A stretch of 6,780 nt of DNA from Deltaproteobacteria bacterium (GCA_021372695.1 JAJFTY010000049.1:1-6780); one strand, 5' to 3'. Shown: positions 1-6,633, counted from the first letter of the stretch. Notes: generated from the letters alone by a model not told the origin. Translations and numbers: made by a program.

Positions 1-1
1 G

Positions 2-505
2 GTGGCCCCCGCGGAGAAGCGGATCGAGCGGATGATGTCGAAGGAAAACATCAGCCGTGACACGGCGAAGCTGCTGGTGCGCCAGGCCGACTGGGAGATC
101 GCCTCGGTGGTGCGCCAGCTCTACGGGAAGAAGTGGGACGATCCGGAGGCTTACGAGATCAAGTTCGACACGGGCGAGCGGGCGATGGAGGAGATCCTTG
201 AGATCGTGCGCAACCTGCTGGCCGCCAAGGATCGGATCAAGACCCCGGAGGCGCAGCGGCAGTTGGAGATGCGGGCCCTGGCCGCGCGGATCAAGGCCGC
301 CGTGGCGACCAACCCCGAGTTCCTCATCCCGACCCTGGAGGTGGAGCCCGGGGGCGACGGGATCCTGCTGCGCGGGGTCGCCCGGAGCATCCGGGAGCAC
401 AAGGCGATCGACCGGGAAGTCAAGGCCGTCTCGGGCTCCGTTCCCGTGACCTGCGAGATCCACTACCGCGGCATCAAATCCGTCAAGCCCCACCGAATCC
501 GCTAG
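2..505 (+). CDS. Cytidylate kinase-like family protein with C-terminal BON domain (5'-truncated)
   Basis: Only the last 167 codons are in the window; the reading frame is open to the left edge, so the GTG at position 2 is not taken as the true start. Residues about 1-75 resemble the C-terminal part of cytidylate-kinase-like proteins (AAA/P-loop nucleotide kinase relatives): a helix with an Arg-rich, charged face followed by YGKKWDDPEAYEIKFDTG (41-58), the usual 'yyG.dW.dp..Yd...nTg' signature. The P-loop would lie upstream and is not visible. Residues about 90-157 (alternating Ala/Arg helix, then LEVEPGGDGILLRGVARS and VTCEIHYRG) fit a BON domain, a small fold found in phospholipid- or envelope-associated and regulatory proteins. 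The role is unknown; kinase activity cannot be judged without the N-terminus. By hand count the gene is about 67% GC, against roughly 53-57% in the other genes. It is convergent to all its neighbours. The domain calls are made from sequence memory. Confidence 0.6.
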   Translation: MAPAEKRIERMMSKENISRDTAKLLVRQADWEIASVVRQLYGKKWDDPEAYEIKFDTGERAMEEILEIVRNLLAAKDRIKTPEAQRQLEMRALAARIKAAVATNPEFLIPTLEVEPGGDGILLRGVARSIREHKAIDREVKAVSGSVPVTCEIHYRGIKSVKPHRIR

Positions 506-647
506 AAACCGCGCTTCCCCTCGTCAGCAAGTAAGGCAGAGAGCCCACGAGCATCGCACTCATCCACACAAGAAACGTGACCCGAACGGATTCGTGGCTG
601 ACCCTCGGGGCAACACCAAAAGCAAGTGAGCGTTGGATAGCGACTTT

Positions 648-666
648 ATCCATTCTGAGGATGGAT
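648..666 (+). terminator. Weak hairpin followed by a T-rich stretch
   Basis: The 6-bp inverted repeat ATCCAT/ATGGAT encloses a 7-nt loop (TCTGAGG) and is followed by TTCTTCTTCT. The arrangement resembles a weak intrinsic terminator for the plus-strand gene ending at 505, but it is 143 nt downstream and the stem is AT-rich. The loop sequence TTCTGAGGA recurs as a direct repeat at 673-681. Confidence 0.25.
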
Positions 667-692
667 TTCTTCTTCTGAGGACATGAAAAGAA

Positions 693-736
693 ATGCGCGG
701 AGGAGGCCCTCTTTTTTCCGGCCTTCCCCCGCGCAT
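693..736. terminator. Strong GC-rich hairpin between convergent genes
   Basis: The outer arms ATGCGCGG (693-700) and CCGCGCAT (729-736) pair perfectly over 8 bp. After a small internal mismatch the inner arms GAGGCC-like (702-708) and GGCCTTC (720-726) add about 7 more pairs with one G-T wobble. The loop is 11 nt and T-rich. On the plus strand it is followed by TATTTCTTCTTTT (738-750), which fits an intrinsic terminator for rightward transcription. In the leftward direction the tail is only CTTTTCAT, so bidirectional action is plausible but weaker. Confidence 0.5.
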
Positions 737-769
737 GTATTTCTTCTTTTACGATGCCGTCATCTCCTG

Positions 770-883
770 CTATCCAAAGAGACGTCGCGGATTGTCCACC
801 AGAATGGTCTTGATCTGCTTATCCGTTATCCCGGCAGCCTTCATCTTAGGGATAAGGACTTTGTATGTACGCCTGCGCTGCCT
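770..883 (-). pseudogene. Remnant of a phosphotriesterase-family hydrolase C-terminus
   Basis: Reading leftward from 883 to a TAG at 770-772, the minus strand encodes about 37 residues ending in ILVDNPRRLFG, preceded by YKVLIPKMKAAGI. This matches the conserved end of phosphotriesterase-like metal-dependent hydrolases, where a '(F/L)IP.L..aG(V/I)...I..il..NP.R.(F/L)' tail closes the TIM barrel. Directly upstream an in-frame TGA (884-886) interrupts the frame. A neighbouring frame (about 865-940, reading CAYLRAGVKAAQAYI) stays open just before it, suggesting a frameshift. No start codon, metal-binding HxH motif or other barrel element is recognisable up to 1129, so only debris of the 3' end seems to remain. 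The family assignment rests on a short tail and is tentative; an unrelated amidohydrolase is possible. Confidence 0.45.
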
Positions 884-1129
884 TCACACCGGCCCTGAGG
901 TAAGCACATCTGCTTCCTGCCGGCAGTTCATCTTCTGATCGTTAAGGCCGTGTGCCCGCCCGGGTTTTCACGTTGCTGGGGAACTTCATCGATGTCAACT
1001 CGGATTGCCTTGTGGAAAATGCGAACATAATGTACGGGTTTCTGATGTTCTCATCGTTAAAATCGCCAGAATTTTCTCGAACACCGGTTGGTCCCTCTGC
1101 CAGGCATGAGGGGTCTCCGTCGCCGAGCA

Positions 1130-2410
1130 CTACTTTCGCAGATAGCTCTCTTTCGTAGCCGCATATAGAACCATTGCAACTCCCATTAAAGCGGCACAGA
1201 GCAGAAATGCATTTCGGAAAGCTTCGACACGCAGAATAGCCTCCGAATGAGACGATGCGATCAGGACACCCATCCCCTGCATGACTATGCCCGCCCCCAA
1301 GACCGCAAAGATATTAATAAATGTCATGGCTGTAGCCGAGTAATCGGACGGCACGTGTTCCTTGACCTGGGCAAACTGGAGAACCCCCGTGCTGGATAAC
1401 ATGCCGAAGATCATGAAGAGCACGGCCAGACACCAGGCAGGCAGACCGCTCGGCAGCACAGCAAGCACAGCCAGGATAAGGCAAAGCCCCGACGTGGCTA
1501 CAACCATGATCCATTTTCGCGTGCCGAATACGCGATCCGACAGGAAACCGCTGATCGGACCGCCGACAATGATTCCCAGCGTAAGCAGAAACAGGATGTT
1601 GCCTGTCATCACGGGGGAGACCCCCATCACAACCCTGAGATACGGCCCTGCCCAGATGGACTGTACCGCAGAGATGATGCCATAGCGGATAAATGCCGCG
1701 GCGGAGAGCAGCCAGACCTGTCGGTTTTGAAGGATGAGGCAAATCCCTTTGAGGATGCCGGCCTGGTCCACAGCCACGATTGCCGATTTGCATTTGCCCC
1801 CTTTCGAGCAGTCCCGTATCGAGAAGATAAAAACCAAAGTTACGACGAAGTGAAAGAGGGCTGTAAGCAGGAGAGCATTGCGCCAACCGACCACCTGCAT
1901 GCACAGGACTAGAGGCGTCGTGGCCAGGATGACGCCTGCATTGCCCACAGAATAGAGAAAAGATGACAGGGTCCCGAAGTTCGACGTGGAGAATCGGAGG
2001 GTAAATATTTTCAATGCTCCGATAAAGGCACAGGCCATACCGACGCCCATGAGCAGTCGGCCAAGAACCATAATCCCGGTCGATTCGGCAACCGAAAAGA
2101 GGACTGCACCGGCCAGAGCGACGAAATAGAAGGCCGGCATGATCTTGGCCGGTCCGATTCGGTCAAGAAGCAGAGCCCCGGGGATCTGCAAAAGTGCATG
2201 AGCATAGAAAAATGATGCTGAGATGAGACCCAGGTCTGCCATGTCCAGCCGGAGGTCTCTCACCAGATCGGGCGCCAGCACGGCTAGAGAGGACCGGTAA
2301 AACATCGACAGTCCAAAAAGCAGTAACAAGGCAGTAAATAGGATCCAGCGACGCGAGGGCGAAATCCGAAGGGCAATGTCTTTGATCAACAGGGCGTTGG
2401 TTGCTTTCAT
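1130..2410 (-). CDS. MFS transporter, 12 transmembrane helices
   Basis: 426 residues, the usual length for a major facilitator superfamily permease of the inner membrane. About 12 hydrophobic helices can be drawn (approximately 22-46, 59-80, 92-108, 112-136, 148-170, 176-198, then 232-256, 270-290, 300-320, 324-346, 361-385, 398-418), split by a charged central loop (199-229, containing CSKGGKC). The MFS motif A occurs twice as expected: LLDRIGPAK (81-89) after helix 2 and GFLSDRVFGTRK (288-299) after helix 8. RSSLAVLAPDL in helix 1 recalls organic-anion or sugar-acid permeases of the anion:cation symporter type, but the substrate cannot be assigned. ATG at 2408-2410 is the only plausible start: upstream in-frame codons reach a TAA without ATG, GTG or TTG. 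Its ribosome-binding site is poor (AAGAG abutting the ATG). The gene lies 181 bp downstream of hemB; it may be cotranscribed or have its own promoter. Confidence 0.85.
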   Translation of the reverse strand: MKATNALLIKDIALRISPSRRWILFTALLLLFGLSMFYRSSLAVLAPDLVRDLRLDMADLGLISASFFYAHALLQIPGALLLDRIGPAKIMPAFYFVALAGAVLFSVAESTGIMVLGRLLMGVGMACAFIGALKIFTLRFSTSNFGTLSSFLYSVGNAGVILATTPLVLCMQVVGWRNALLLTALFHFVVTLVFIFSIRDCSKGGKCKSAIVAVDQAGILKGICLILQNRQVWLLSAAAFIRYGIISAVQSIWAGPYLRVVMGVSPVMTGNILFLLTLGIIVGGPISGFLSDRVFGTRKWIMVVATSGLCLILAVLAVLPSGLPAWCLAVLFMIFGMLSSTGVLQFAQVKEHVPSDYSATAMTFINIFAVLGAGIVMQGMGVLIASSHSEAILRVEAFRNAFLLCAALMGVAMVLYAATKESYLRK

Positions 2411-2463
2411 CTCTTGCGGACCATAAAAGGGACCTTCCGCCCAGGCAATTGCGCGTTATGACA

Positions 2464-2565
2464 TCAATCGGGTTTTATCTGGTGGATCGCTCGAACGACT
2501 CTTTCTCCGCCAGTGACAGACACGCGGTGTGCTGAGAGCCTTATGCCGCTAGGGCCACTGGTCAT
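2464..2565 (-). CDS. Possible 33-residue small ORF between hemB and the MFS gene
   Basis: A short frame starts with ATG at 2563-2565, preceded by AAGGG only 3 nt away, and ends at TGA 2464-2466. The peptide begins MTSGPSGIRLS and ends VVRAIHQIKPD; it is basic and has no membrane segment. I do not recognise it. It fills much of the 181-bp gap between hemB and the MFS gene, on the same strand. It could be a real small protein, the decayed end of a lost gene, or chance. The short Shine-Dalgarno spacing argues against strong translation. Confidence 0.2.
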   Translation of the reverse strand: MTSGPSGIRLSAHRVSVTGGERVVRAIHQIKPD

Positions 2566-2591
2566 AAACCCTTGATGCTTAGCGTTTGCCT

Positions 2592-3566
2592 CTACTTCTG
2601 AAGTAGTTTCGCTGCTTCCGGAGCAAAATAGGTAAGAATGATATCCGCGCCTGCGCGCTTGATCGATGTGAGTGCCTCCATCATTGCGCGTTCTCCGTCG
2701 AGCCAACCCATCCGAGCCGCTGCCTTGATCATGGCGAATTCGCCGCTAACGTTGTACGCCGCGATAGGATATTCGAACGACTCTCTCGCCCGACGGATGA
2801 TGTCGAGGTACGGCAATGCCGGTTTCACCATTATGATGTCCGCCCCTTCTTCGATGTCGAGCGCAATCTCGCGGATGGCCTCGTCGCTGTTGGCCGGATC
2901 CATCTGATAACCCGTGCGGTCTCCGAACTGCGGGGGGCATTCCGCCGCCTCGCGGAAAGGACCGTAAAAATGTGAGGCATACTTAGCCGCATAGGCCATG
3001 ATTGGGGTGTTTTCAAACCCCGTCTCGTCCAGGGCTTTTCGGATCGTTTCCACCTGCCCGTCCATCATGGCTGACGGCGCCACCATGTCGGCGCCAGCCT
3101 CGACCTGGGAAACAGCCGTCTTGCCCAGCATCTCCAAGGTCTCATCGTTGTTCACTTCCCCGTCTTTCAGATGCCCGCAGTGGCCGTGGCTCGTGTATTC
3201 GCAGAAGCAGAGGTCCGTAATGACGAGGATGTCGGAAACCTTGTCCTTGATGGCCTTCGTTGCCTGCTGAATGATGCCATCGCAGCGAAAGGCTCCGCTT
3301 GCGGCCTCATCCTTTTCGTCGGGGATGCCGAACAGGAGAATGGCAGGAATACCGAGGTTTCTGGACTGTTGTACCTCTTGGACGAGGTAATCAATCGAGA
3401 GCTGAAATGTACCCGGCATGGACTTGATCGGCTCATTCACGTTTTTCCCTGAAACGACAAACAGGGGGTGAACGAGATCATCGACGGAGAGCTTCGTCTC
3501 TCGGATGAGTCGCCGCAAATATTCATTCCGTCTCAATCGCCTGGGTCTGTATGCCGGGAAAAACAT
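2592..3566 (-). CDS. hemB: Delta-aminolevulinic acid dehydratase (porphobilinogen synthase)
   Basis: 324 residues, full family length. HemB condenses two 5-aminolevulinate molecules to porphobilinogen, the common cytoplasmic step to haem, sirohaem and corrinoids. The Schiff-base lysines are recognisable as K195 ([15 protein letters not shown]) and K248 ([11 protein letters not shown]). The metal site is the zinc type: C120, C122 and C130 in [14 protein letters not shown], in place of the Asp-rich version of magnesium-dependent enzymes. R205 and R217 ([15 protein letters not shown]) correspond to the substrate-carboxylate and phosphate-loop region, and [13 protein letters not shown] (271-283) and [12 protein letters not shown] close the barrel. 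ATG 3564-3566 is supported by GAGGAG 7 nt upstream, and the N-terminus (YRPRRLRRN, then LVHPLFV) starts where the family does. It sits between carboxylate-metabolism genes with a 206-bp leader, so it is probably expressed independently. Confidence 0.97.
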   Translation of the reverse strand: MFFPAYRPRRLRRNEYLRRLIRETKLSVDDLVHPLFVVSGKNVNEPIKSMPGTFQLSIDYLVQEVQQSRNLGIPAILLFGIPDEKDEAASGAFRCDGIIQQATKAIKDKVSDILVITDLCFCEYTSHGHCGHLKDGEVNNDETLEMLGKTAVSQVEAGADMVAPSAMMDGQVETIRKALDETGFENTPIMAYAAKYASHFYGPFREAAECPPQFGDRTGYQMDPANSDEAIREIALDIEEGADIIMVKPALPYLDIIRRARESFEYPIAAYNVSGEFAMIKAAARMGWLDGERAMMEALTSIKRAGADIILTYFAPEAAKLLQK

Positions 3567-3572
3567 GCTGTT

Positions 3573-3578
3573 CTCCTC
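3573..3578 (-). promoter_or_regulatory. Ribosome-binding site of hemB
   Basis: GAGGAG on the minus strand, 6 nt before the ATG at 3566. It fixes the start of hemB at the ATG giving the N-terminus [10 protein letters not shown]. Confidence 0.75.
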
Positions 3579-3738
3579 AAAAATGGTCCATTGGGAATTT
3601 TATGTTTCCTTCAGTCTTTCACTTTGTATTCGAGACGGATAGCCGTTTTTCCGATGACTTAAATTGACCCGTCGGCTCATCCCTGAAGCGATTTGCTTGT
3701 ACTGATTTGCCATTGGCCGACTGGCCCGGGGGGTAGAT

Positions 3739-3763
3739 GATCAGATCCAGCCCCCCAGGCTCA
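3739..3763 (-). other. G/C-tract hairpin downstream of the DUF35 gene
   Basis: On the minus strand GGGGGG and CCCCCC flank a loop containing the palindrome TGATCA, about 10 nt after the DUF35 stop codon; CCT before and GGG after extend the stem by up to three pairs. No T-tract follows, so this is not a standard intrinsic terminator. It could still end or stabilise the thiolase-DUF35 transcript and separate it from hemB. Confidence 0.35.
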
Positions 3764-3772
3764 GGAGGGAGG

Positions 3773-4204
3773 TCATACTTTTTTGAAAACGTACGTCAGT
3801 TTGCCCTCGGCGGTTTTTGTCGCTTCGCTTTTCATTTGCATGCCGACACGGAGTTCTTCTGCCGGGATGGCGGGATCCGTCCTGCCGAACACCCTGAATT
3901 TGCCGTAATCCAGAACGGCTATGGTATAGGGCAGCTCTTTCTCAAATCCTGCCGGTGCATAGGTCAGCGTACTGAAGGTTGCCAGTTCCCCCGTATTCTT
4001 GACCTCGAACCATTCCATGGAACTTTTCCGACACTTGAAGCAATCGGCCCGAGGCGGGAAGAAATTGCTGCCACAGTGCGAGCAGCGGGTTCCCATCAGC
4101 TTGCCCTTATCGAGATAGTCGATGAAGTCGTTCACGCGCGACACGGCGACAAAGCTCACCGAACCGAATTTCTTGAATCGATCGTCTATCGTTTCCTTTG
4201 CCAT
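3773..4204 (-). CDS. DUF35 zinc-ribbon/OB-fold protein, thiolase partner
   Basis: 143 residues, typical for the DUF35 family. Residues about 20-38 form the N-terminal helix (FIDYLDKGKLMGT). The rubredoxin-like zinc ribbon follows with C41, C44, C55 and C58 (RCSHCGSNFFPPRADCFKC). The C-terminal OB fold runs from about 62 to the end (GELATFSTLTYAPAGF, PYTIAVLDYGKFRVFGR, VGMQMKSEA). Family members bind acyl-CoA and form stable complexes with SCP2-type thiolases; known examples are BbsA with BbsB in anaerobic toluene degradation and the archaeal thiolase/HMG-CoA synthase assembly. The ATG (4202-4204) lies 2 nt after the thiolase stop, with GGGGAGA inside the thiolase's last codons, so the two are translationally coupled and almost certainly form one complex. 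Its catalytic contribution here is inferred. Confidence 0.9.
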   Translation of the reverse strand: MAKETIDDRFKKFGSVSFVAVSRVNDFIDYLDKGKLMGTRCSHCGSNFFPPRADCFKCRKSSMEWFEVKNTGELATFSTLTYAPAGFEKELPYTIAVLDYGKFRVFGRTDPAIPAEELRVGMQMKSEATKTAEGKLTYVFKKV

Positions 4205-4206
4205 GA

Positions 4207-5376
4207 TTATTCTCTCCCCAGGATGGTGATATTTGCATAAATTCCGACGCCTCCCATGTTGTGAACCAGTCCGAACGTCGGCTCCTTCACTTGAATCGCC
4301 CCCGCCTCGCCTCTCAATTGAAGGACGATGGTCCTGATCTGAGAGCCGCCTGTGGCCCCGATGGGATGCCCCTTGGACAGGAGACCCCCATCCAGATTAA
4401 CGGGAATCCTGCCCTCTTTGTAGACTTCTTTGGATCGAATCAACTCCGGGCCTCCTCCAGGTTGCGCAAAACCGAGGCCTTCGTATGCAAAGATTTCCGC
4501 GATCGTGAAGCAATCGTGGACTTCAGCCACATCGATATGCTTGGCTGTTATTCCCGCCATCTTGTAGGCGCGGCCGGCCGCCATCTCGGCACATACGAAG
4601 CCGGTATACCGGTCACGGGCCGCCAGGTTTACCGGGGCGGAAGCGGCCCCGATCCCCATGATCCACACCGGTTTTTTGCATAGCTGCTTCGCCCTCTCCT
4701 CACTGGCCAGGATCACACAGGAACTTCCGTCGGCATTGGCACAGCAGTCACCCCCTCTCAGAGGGCTTGCCACAGGCCCTCCGATGAACCCGGCAGGATC
4801 GTTGAACATCTCGAGCGTCACCGGCTTTCGGTATACGGCCTTTTCATTCAACTGGCCGTAGGTTGCCGCCTTGACGCGAACCAGGGCGAGATCCTCTTTT
4901 GTCATTCCGTACTTGGCCATGTGCGCCTGGGCGTGCATGGCGTAGTAGGCGGGCATCATCGTTCCGAAAGGCGCTTCCCACTGGATATCCGCCCCTCTTC
5001 CCATTCTCTCCTGCGTCTCTGCGGAAGAGATCTGCGACATGATCTGAAAGCCGAGAACCAGAACGACGTCGTGAAGCCCGGATTTTATCAGTGAGTAGCC
5101 CAGCCGCAGGCCCGTGCTGCTCGACGAGCAGAGAGACTCCGTATACAAGGTCGGCTGCGGATTCAGGCCAAGATATTCCATGATCACACCCGCAGGCGAC
5201 CGCTGCCGGTCGTATTCCGGCGCCGAGCACACGATCGTGGCATCGATGTTCTCGTTCGTGATCTCGGCATGATCCATCGCCTCCCGATATGCTTCATACG
5301 ACAATTCCTTGATCGATCCGGGATAACTCCGGACGAATTTGCTTTGTCCCACACCAATAATGGCAACTCTTCCCAT
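4207..5376 (-). CDS. SCP2/SCP-x type thiolase (acetyl-CoA acetyltransferase family)
   Basis: 389 residues, full family length, cytoplasmic. The nucleophilic cysteine is C83 in ESLCSSSSTGL. HDCF (287-290) is the SCP2-thiolase fingerprint, whose C289 is thought to replace the C-terminal acid/base cysteine of classical thiolases. H337 lies in GGLLSKGHPIGATG. The C-terminal loop reads GLVHNMGGVG (369-378), lacking the classical CxG, as expected of this subfamily. Thiolases cleave beta-ketoacyl-CoA with CoA, or condense two acyl-CoAs. Retention of C83 argues against the aldolase-type relatives (Ltp2-like), which lose it. Its cotranscribed DUF35 partner suggests a heteromeric enzyme of the BbsAB kind; the actual substrate is unknown and need not be aromatic. 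ATG 5374-5376 has a good AAGGAGA 6 nt upstream. The gene follows tctC by 277 bp and carries a palindromic operator-like site in its leader. Confidence 0.92.
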   Translation of the reverse strand: MGRVAIIGVGQSKFVRSYPGSIKELSYEAYREAMDHAEITNENIDATIVCSAPEYDRQRSPAGVIMEYLGLNPQPTLYTESLCSSSSTGLRLGYSLIKSGLHDVVLVLGFQIMSQISSAETQERMGRGADIQWEAPFGTMMPAYYAMHAQAHMAKYGMTKEDLALVRVKAATYGQLNEKAVYRKPVTLEMFNDPAGFIGGPVASPLRGGDCCANADGSSCVILASEERAKQLCKKPVWIMGIGAASAPVNLAARDRYTGFVCAEMAAGRAYKMAGITAKHIDVAEVHDCFTIAEIFAYEGLGFAQPGGGPELIRSKEVYKEGRIPVNLDGGLLSKGHPIGATGGSQIRTIVLQLRGEAGAIQVKEPTFGLVHNMGGVGIYANITILGRE

Positions 5377-5382
5377 ATCGAA

Positions 5383-5389
5383 TCTCCTT
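5383..5389 (-). promoter_or_regulatory. Ribosome-binding site of the thiolase gene
   Basis: AAGGAGA on the minus strand, 6 nt before the ATG at 5376. It is the strongest Shine-Dalgarno in the window and confirms the thiolase start. Confidence 0.8.
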
Positions 5390-5408
5390 CCAGCCTGAAC
5401 AGGCTACT

Positions 5409-5455
5409 ATATTACACACAATTATGTATACATAATTGAGGACTACTTATTGCAA
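5409..5455 (-). promoter_or_regulatory. Candidate promoter of the thiolase-DUF35 unit
   Basis: This AT-rich segment is the best promoter candidate in the gap after tctC. On the minus strand TTGCAA (5450-5455) can serve as a -35 box. TATACA (5425-5430, 19-nt spacer) or the more downstream TAATAT (5409-5414) could be the -10. No combination has ideal spacing, so the exact start point is uncertain. The palindrome at 5419-5438 would overlap the core promoter, a typical position for a repressor site. Confidence 0.4.
5419..5438. promoter_or_regulatory. Perfect 20-bp palindrome, probable operator
   Basis: CAATTATGTA followed by its exact reverse complement, with no spacer or mismatch, centred between 5428 and 5429. 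The core GTATAC with AT-rich flanks resembles operators of GntR-family regulators of the FCD type, which often control organic-acid catabolism and transport genes. It lies 43 nt upstream of the thiolase ATG and overlaps the predicted core promoter. No regulator gene is in the window, so the assignment to GntR is by motif resemblance only. Confidence 0.6.
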
Positions 5456-5592
5456 CAACATCATGTTCCCTCAACCGCCACGGCAACGACTCGAACGACC
5501 AGGCCGCTTCCTGATATCCATCTCGTCGCCTGGCTGCAGCTGTTCACCAATTTCACGGGAGCCCCCGAGAAATCCCCCCAGAGAACGATGTT

Positions 5593-5627
5593 GCACGACC
5601 CAAGCCTCGTCCGGACCAAGGTCGTGC
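5593..5627. terminator. Hairpin after tctC, possible terminator
   Basis: GCACGACC (5593-5600) and GGTCGTGC (5620-5627) form a perfect 8-bp stem with a 19-nt loop, 26 nt after the tctC stop codon in the direction of transcription. There is no U-tract behind it. It may attenuate read-through from the transporter operon or protect its 3' end. The rest of the tctC-thiolase gap (5439-5592) shows no recognisable gene; long open frames there are low-complexity and lack sensible starts. Confidence 0.35.
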
Positions 5628-5653
5628 TGTCCTCAAAATACGCCGGGCCGATC

Positions 5654-6619
5654 CTACTTTTTCGCGTAAATCCCCAAACCGAGGCTCTTGATAAAGTCGC
5701 CCATGACCTTGTCCTGTGTCTTTACCAACTCGGAGACTTCCTTCGGGCCGAGAAAGTCGTTGGGCATGTCGAACTTCAAACAGACATTTTTCACCGCATC
5801 CGTTTTGGCTGCCTTGGAAAAGGCTGCGGCGAGCGTATTGACCACATCCTGGGGAATCCCCTTGGGGGCCCAGAGGGTGATTCCCGTGGCAACCTGCACA
5901 TTGATCCCCTTTTGTTTTGCCGTCGGGACCTTGGGGAAGCTGATGAGCGGTTTGTCGTTCCACGCCAGTAGCATGCGCATTTTCCCGGCAAGCACGTGAT
6001 CCTTGAACTCCGTCGTCTGGGAAATGGCGTCTACATGGCCCCCCAGTACCGCCATGGATGCCTCTACGCCGCCCTTGAAGGGCACCATTGTCCATTTGAT
6101 CCCGTTCTTCTGGGCGACATACTCCATGCCGAGATGCTGTCCCGTACCGATTCCTGCAGTGGAATACTTGATCTTGCCGGGGTTGGCTTTCGCATAGGCA
6201 ATGAAATCCTCCCATGTCTTCCACGGGGAATCTGACCTGACCGCTACGCCGTACTGATATTGAGAAAATTCACCAATCGGCACCAGGTCGGACGCCTTGA
6301 ACGGCGTCTTCTGCATATGGGGAATGCGATAGACGTTTGCCGTCGGAGCGGCACTCAGGGCATAACCGTCCGGCTTCTGGCTTTTGATCTTGCCCAGCGA
6401 GACGTTGCCCGCCGCACCCGGGCTGTTCGTGATCAGGATAGGCTGGCCCAGAATCTTGGAGGTCTCCGCAGCCAGCGCCCTGATGACCAGGTCCGTCGAA
6501 CCGCCCGGAGCATAACCAATGTCAATGGTTATCTGTTTTGTGGGAAAGCCCGCTCCCAACGCAAGGGTCGGAAGGGCAATGAGACAACACAGCAATGCGA
6601 GAAAATAGACTTTTTTCAT
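5654..6619 (-). CDS. tctC: TctC/Bug-family tripartite tricarboxylate transporter substrate-binding protein
   Basis: 321 residues from ATG 6617-6619, the usual family size. An N-terminal signal peptide (MKKVYFLALLCC..., hydrophobic to about residue 21, cleavage near 20-23) places it in the periplasm. The Bug-family signatures are present: IDIGYAPGGSTDLVIR (32-47), NSPGAAGNVSLGKI (65-78), YSTAGIGTGQHLGMEYV (152-168) and VPFKGGVEASMAVLGGHVDA (179-198). These proteins bind carboxylates such as tricarboxylates or dicarboxylates, or small aromatic acids, and deliver them to the TctA/TctB permease. The ATG at 6758-6760 would add 47 residues before the signal peptide and overlap the upstream gene; AGGGGGA 7 nt before 6619 settles the shorter start. 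It follows the probable tctA end by 52 nt in one operon. Pocket residues alone do not reveal the ligand. Confidence 0.93.
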   Translation of the reverse strand: MKKVYFLALLCCLIALPTLALGAGFPTKQITIDIGYAPGGSTDLVIRALAAETSKILGQPILITNSPGAAGNVSLGKIKSQKPDGYALSAAPTANVYRIPHMQKTPFKASDLVPIGEFSQYQYGVAVRSDSPWKTWEDFIAYAKANPGKIKYSTAGIGTGQHLGMEYVAQKNGIKWTMVPFKGGVEASMAVLGGHVDAISQTTEFKDHVLAGKMRMLLAWNDKPLISFPKVPTAKQKGINVQVATGITLWAPKGIPQDVVNTLAAAFSKAAKTDAVKNVCLKFDMPNDFLGPKEVSELVKTQDKVMGDFIKSLGLGIYAKK

Positions 6620-6626
6620 GAGCGTA

Positions 6627-6633
6627 TCCCCCT
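6627..6633 (-). promoter_or_regulatory. Ribosome-binding site that sets the tctC start
   Basis: AGGGGGA on the minus strand, 7 nt before ATG 6619. It selects the start directly in front of the signal peptide over the in-frame ATG at 6760. Confidence 0.7.

Larger units (their letters stand above)
506..1129. other. Long intergenic region with hairpins and gene debris
   Basis: About 620 bp separate the convergent BON-domain gene and the MFS gene. The stretch is visibly lower in GC than the gene to its left. It holds two hairpins (648-666 and 693-736) and a minus-strand peptide remnant (770-883). Between about 887 and 1129 all three minus-strand frames carry scattered stops and give no recognisable domain; a 62-codon minus frame (942-1130) overlaps the MFS stop and looks like chance. 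Plus-strand frames here (for example 683-898 and 693-938) are Arg/Ser/Pro/Leu-rich without domain features and run antisense to the remnant. I see no intact gene, tRNA or insertion-sequence end. Confidence 0.6.

Noticed and set aside
942..1130. 62-codon minus-strand frame after the MFS gene
   Set aside because: It begins at a GTG overlapping the MFS stop, has no clear ribosome-binding site and no recognisable domain; it may be part of the decayed region.
2464..2706. 80-codon minus-strand frame overlapping the hemB 3' end
   Set aside because: Its first half is an out-of-frame reading of hemB; only the internal ATG at 2565 deserves mention.
3671..3721. Inverted repeat GTCGGC/GCCGAC upstream of hemB
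   Set aside because: It has only 6-bp arms with a 39-nt spacer, which is easily due to chance.
3737..4240. 167-codon plus-strand frame opposite the DUF35 gene
   Set aside because: It is fully antisense to a well-supported gene, with no recognisable domain in its product.
4207..5376. Loss of the classical C-terminal thiolase cysteine as a sign of an inactive enzyme
   Set aside because: The HNxGG loop with HDCF is normal for SCP2-type thiolases, and C83 and H337 are retained.
5450..5971. 173-codon plus-strand frame across the end of tctC and the gap
   Set aside because: Most of it is antisense to tctC, and the part in the gap shows no domain or ribosome-binding site.
5553..6224. 223-codon minus-strand frame inside tctC
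   Set aside because: It is another frame of the tctC coding strand; the product is Gly/Arg/Gln-rich without family features, while the tctC frame has all its motifs.
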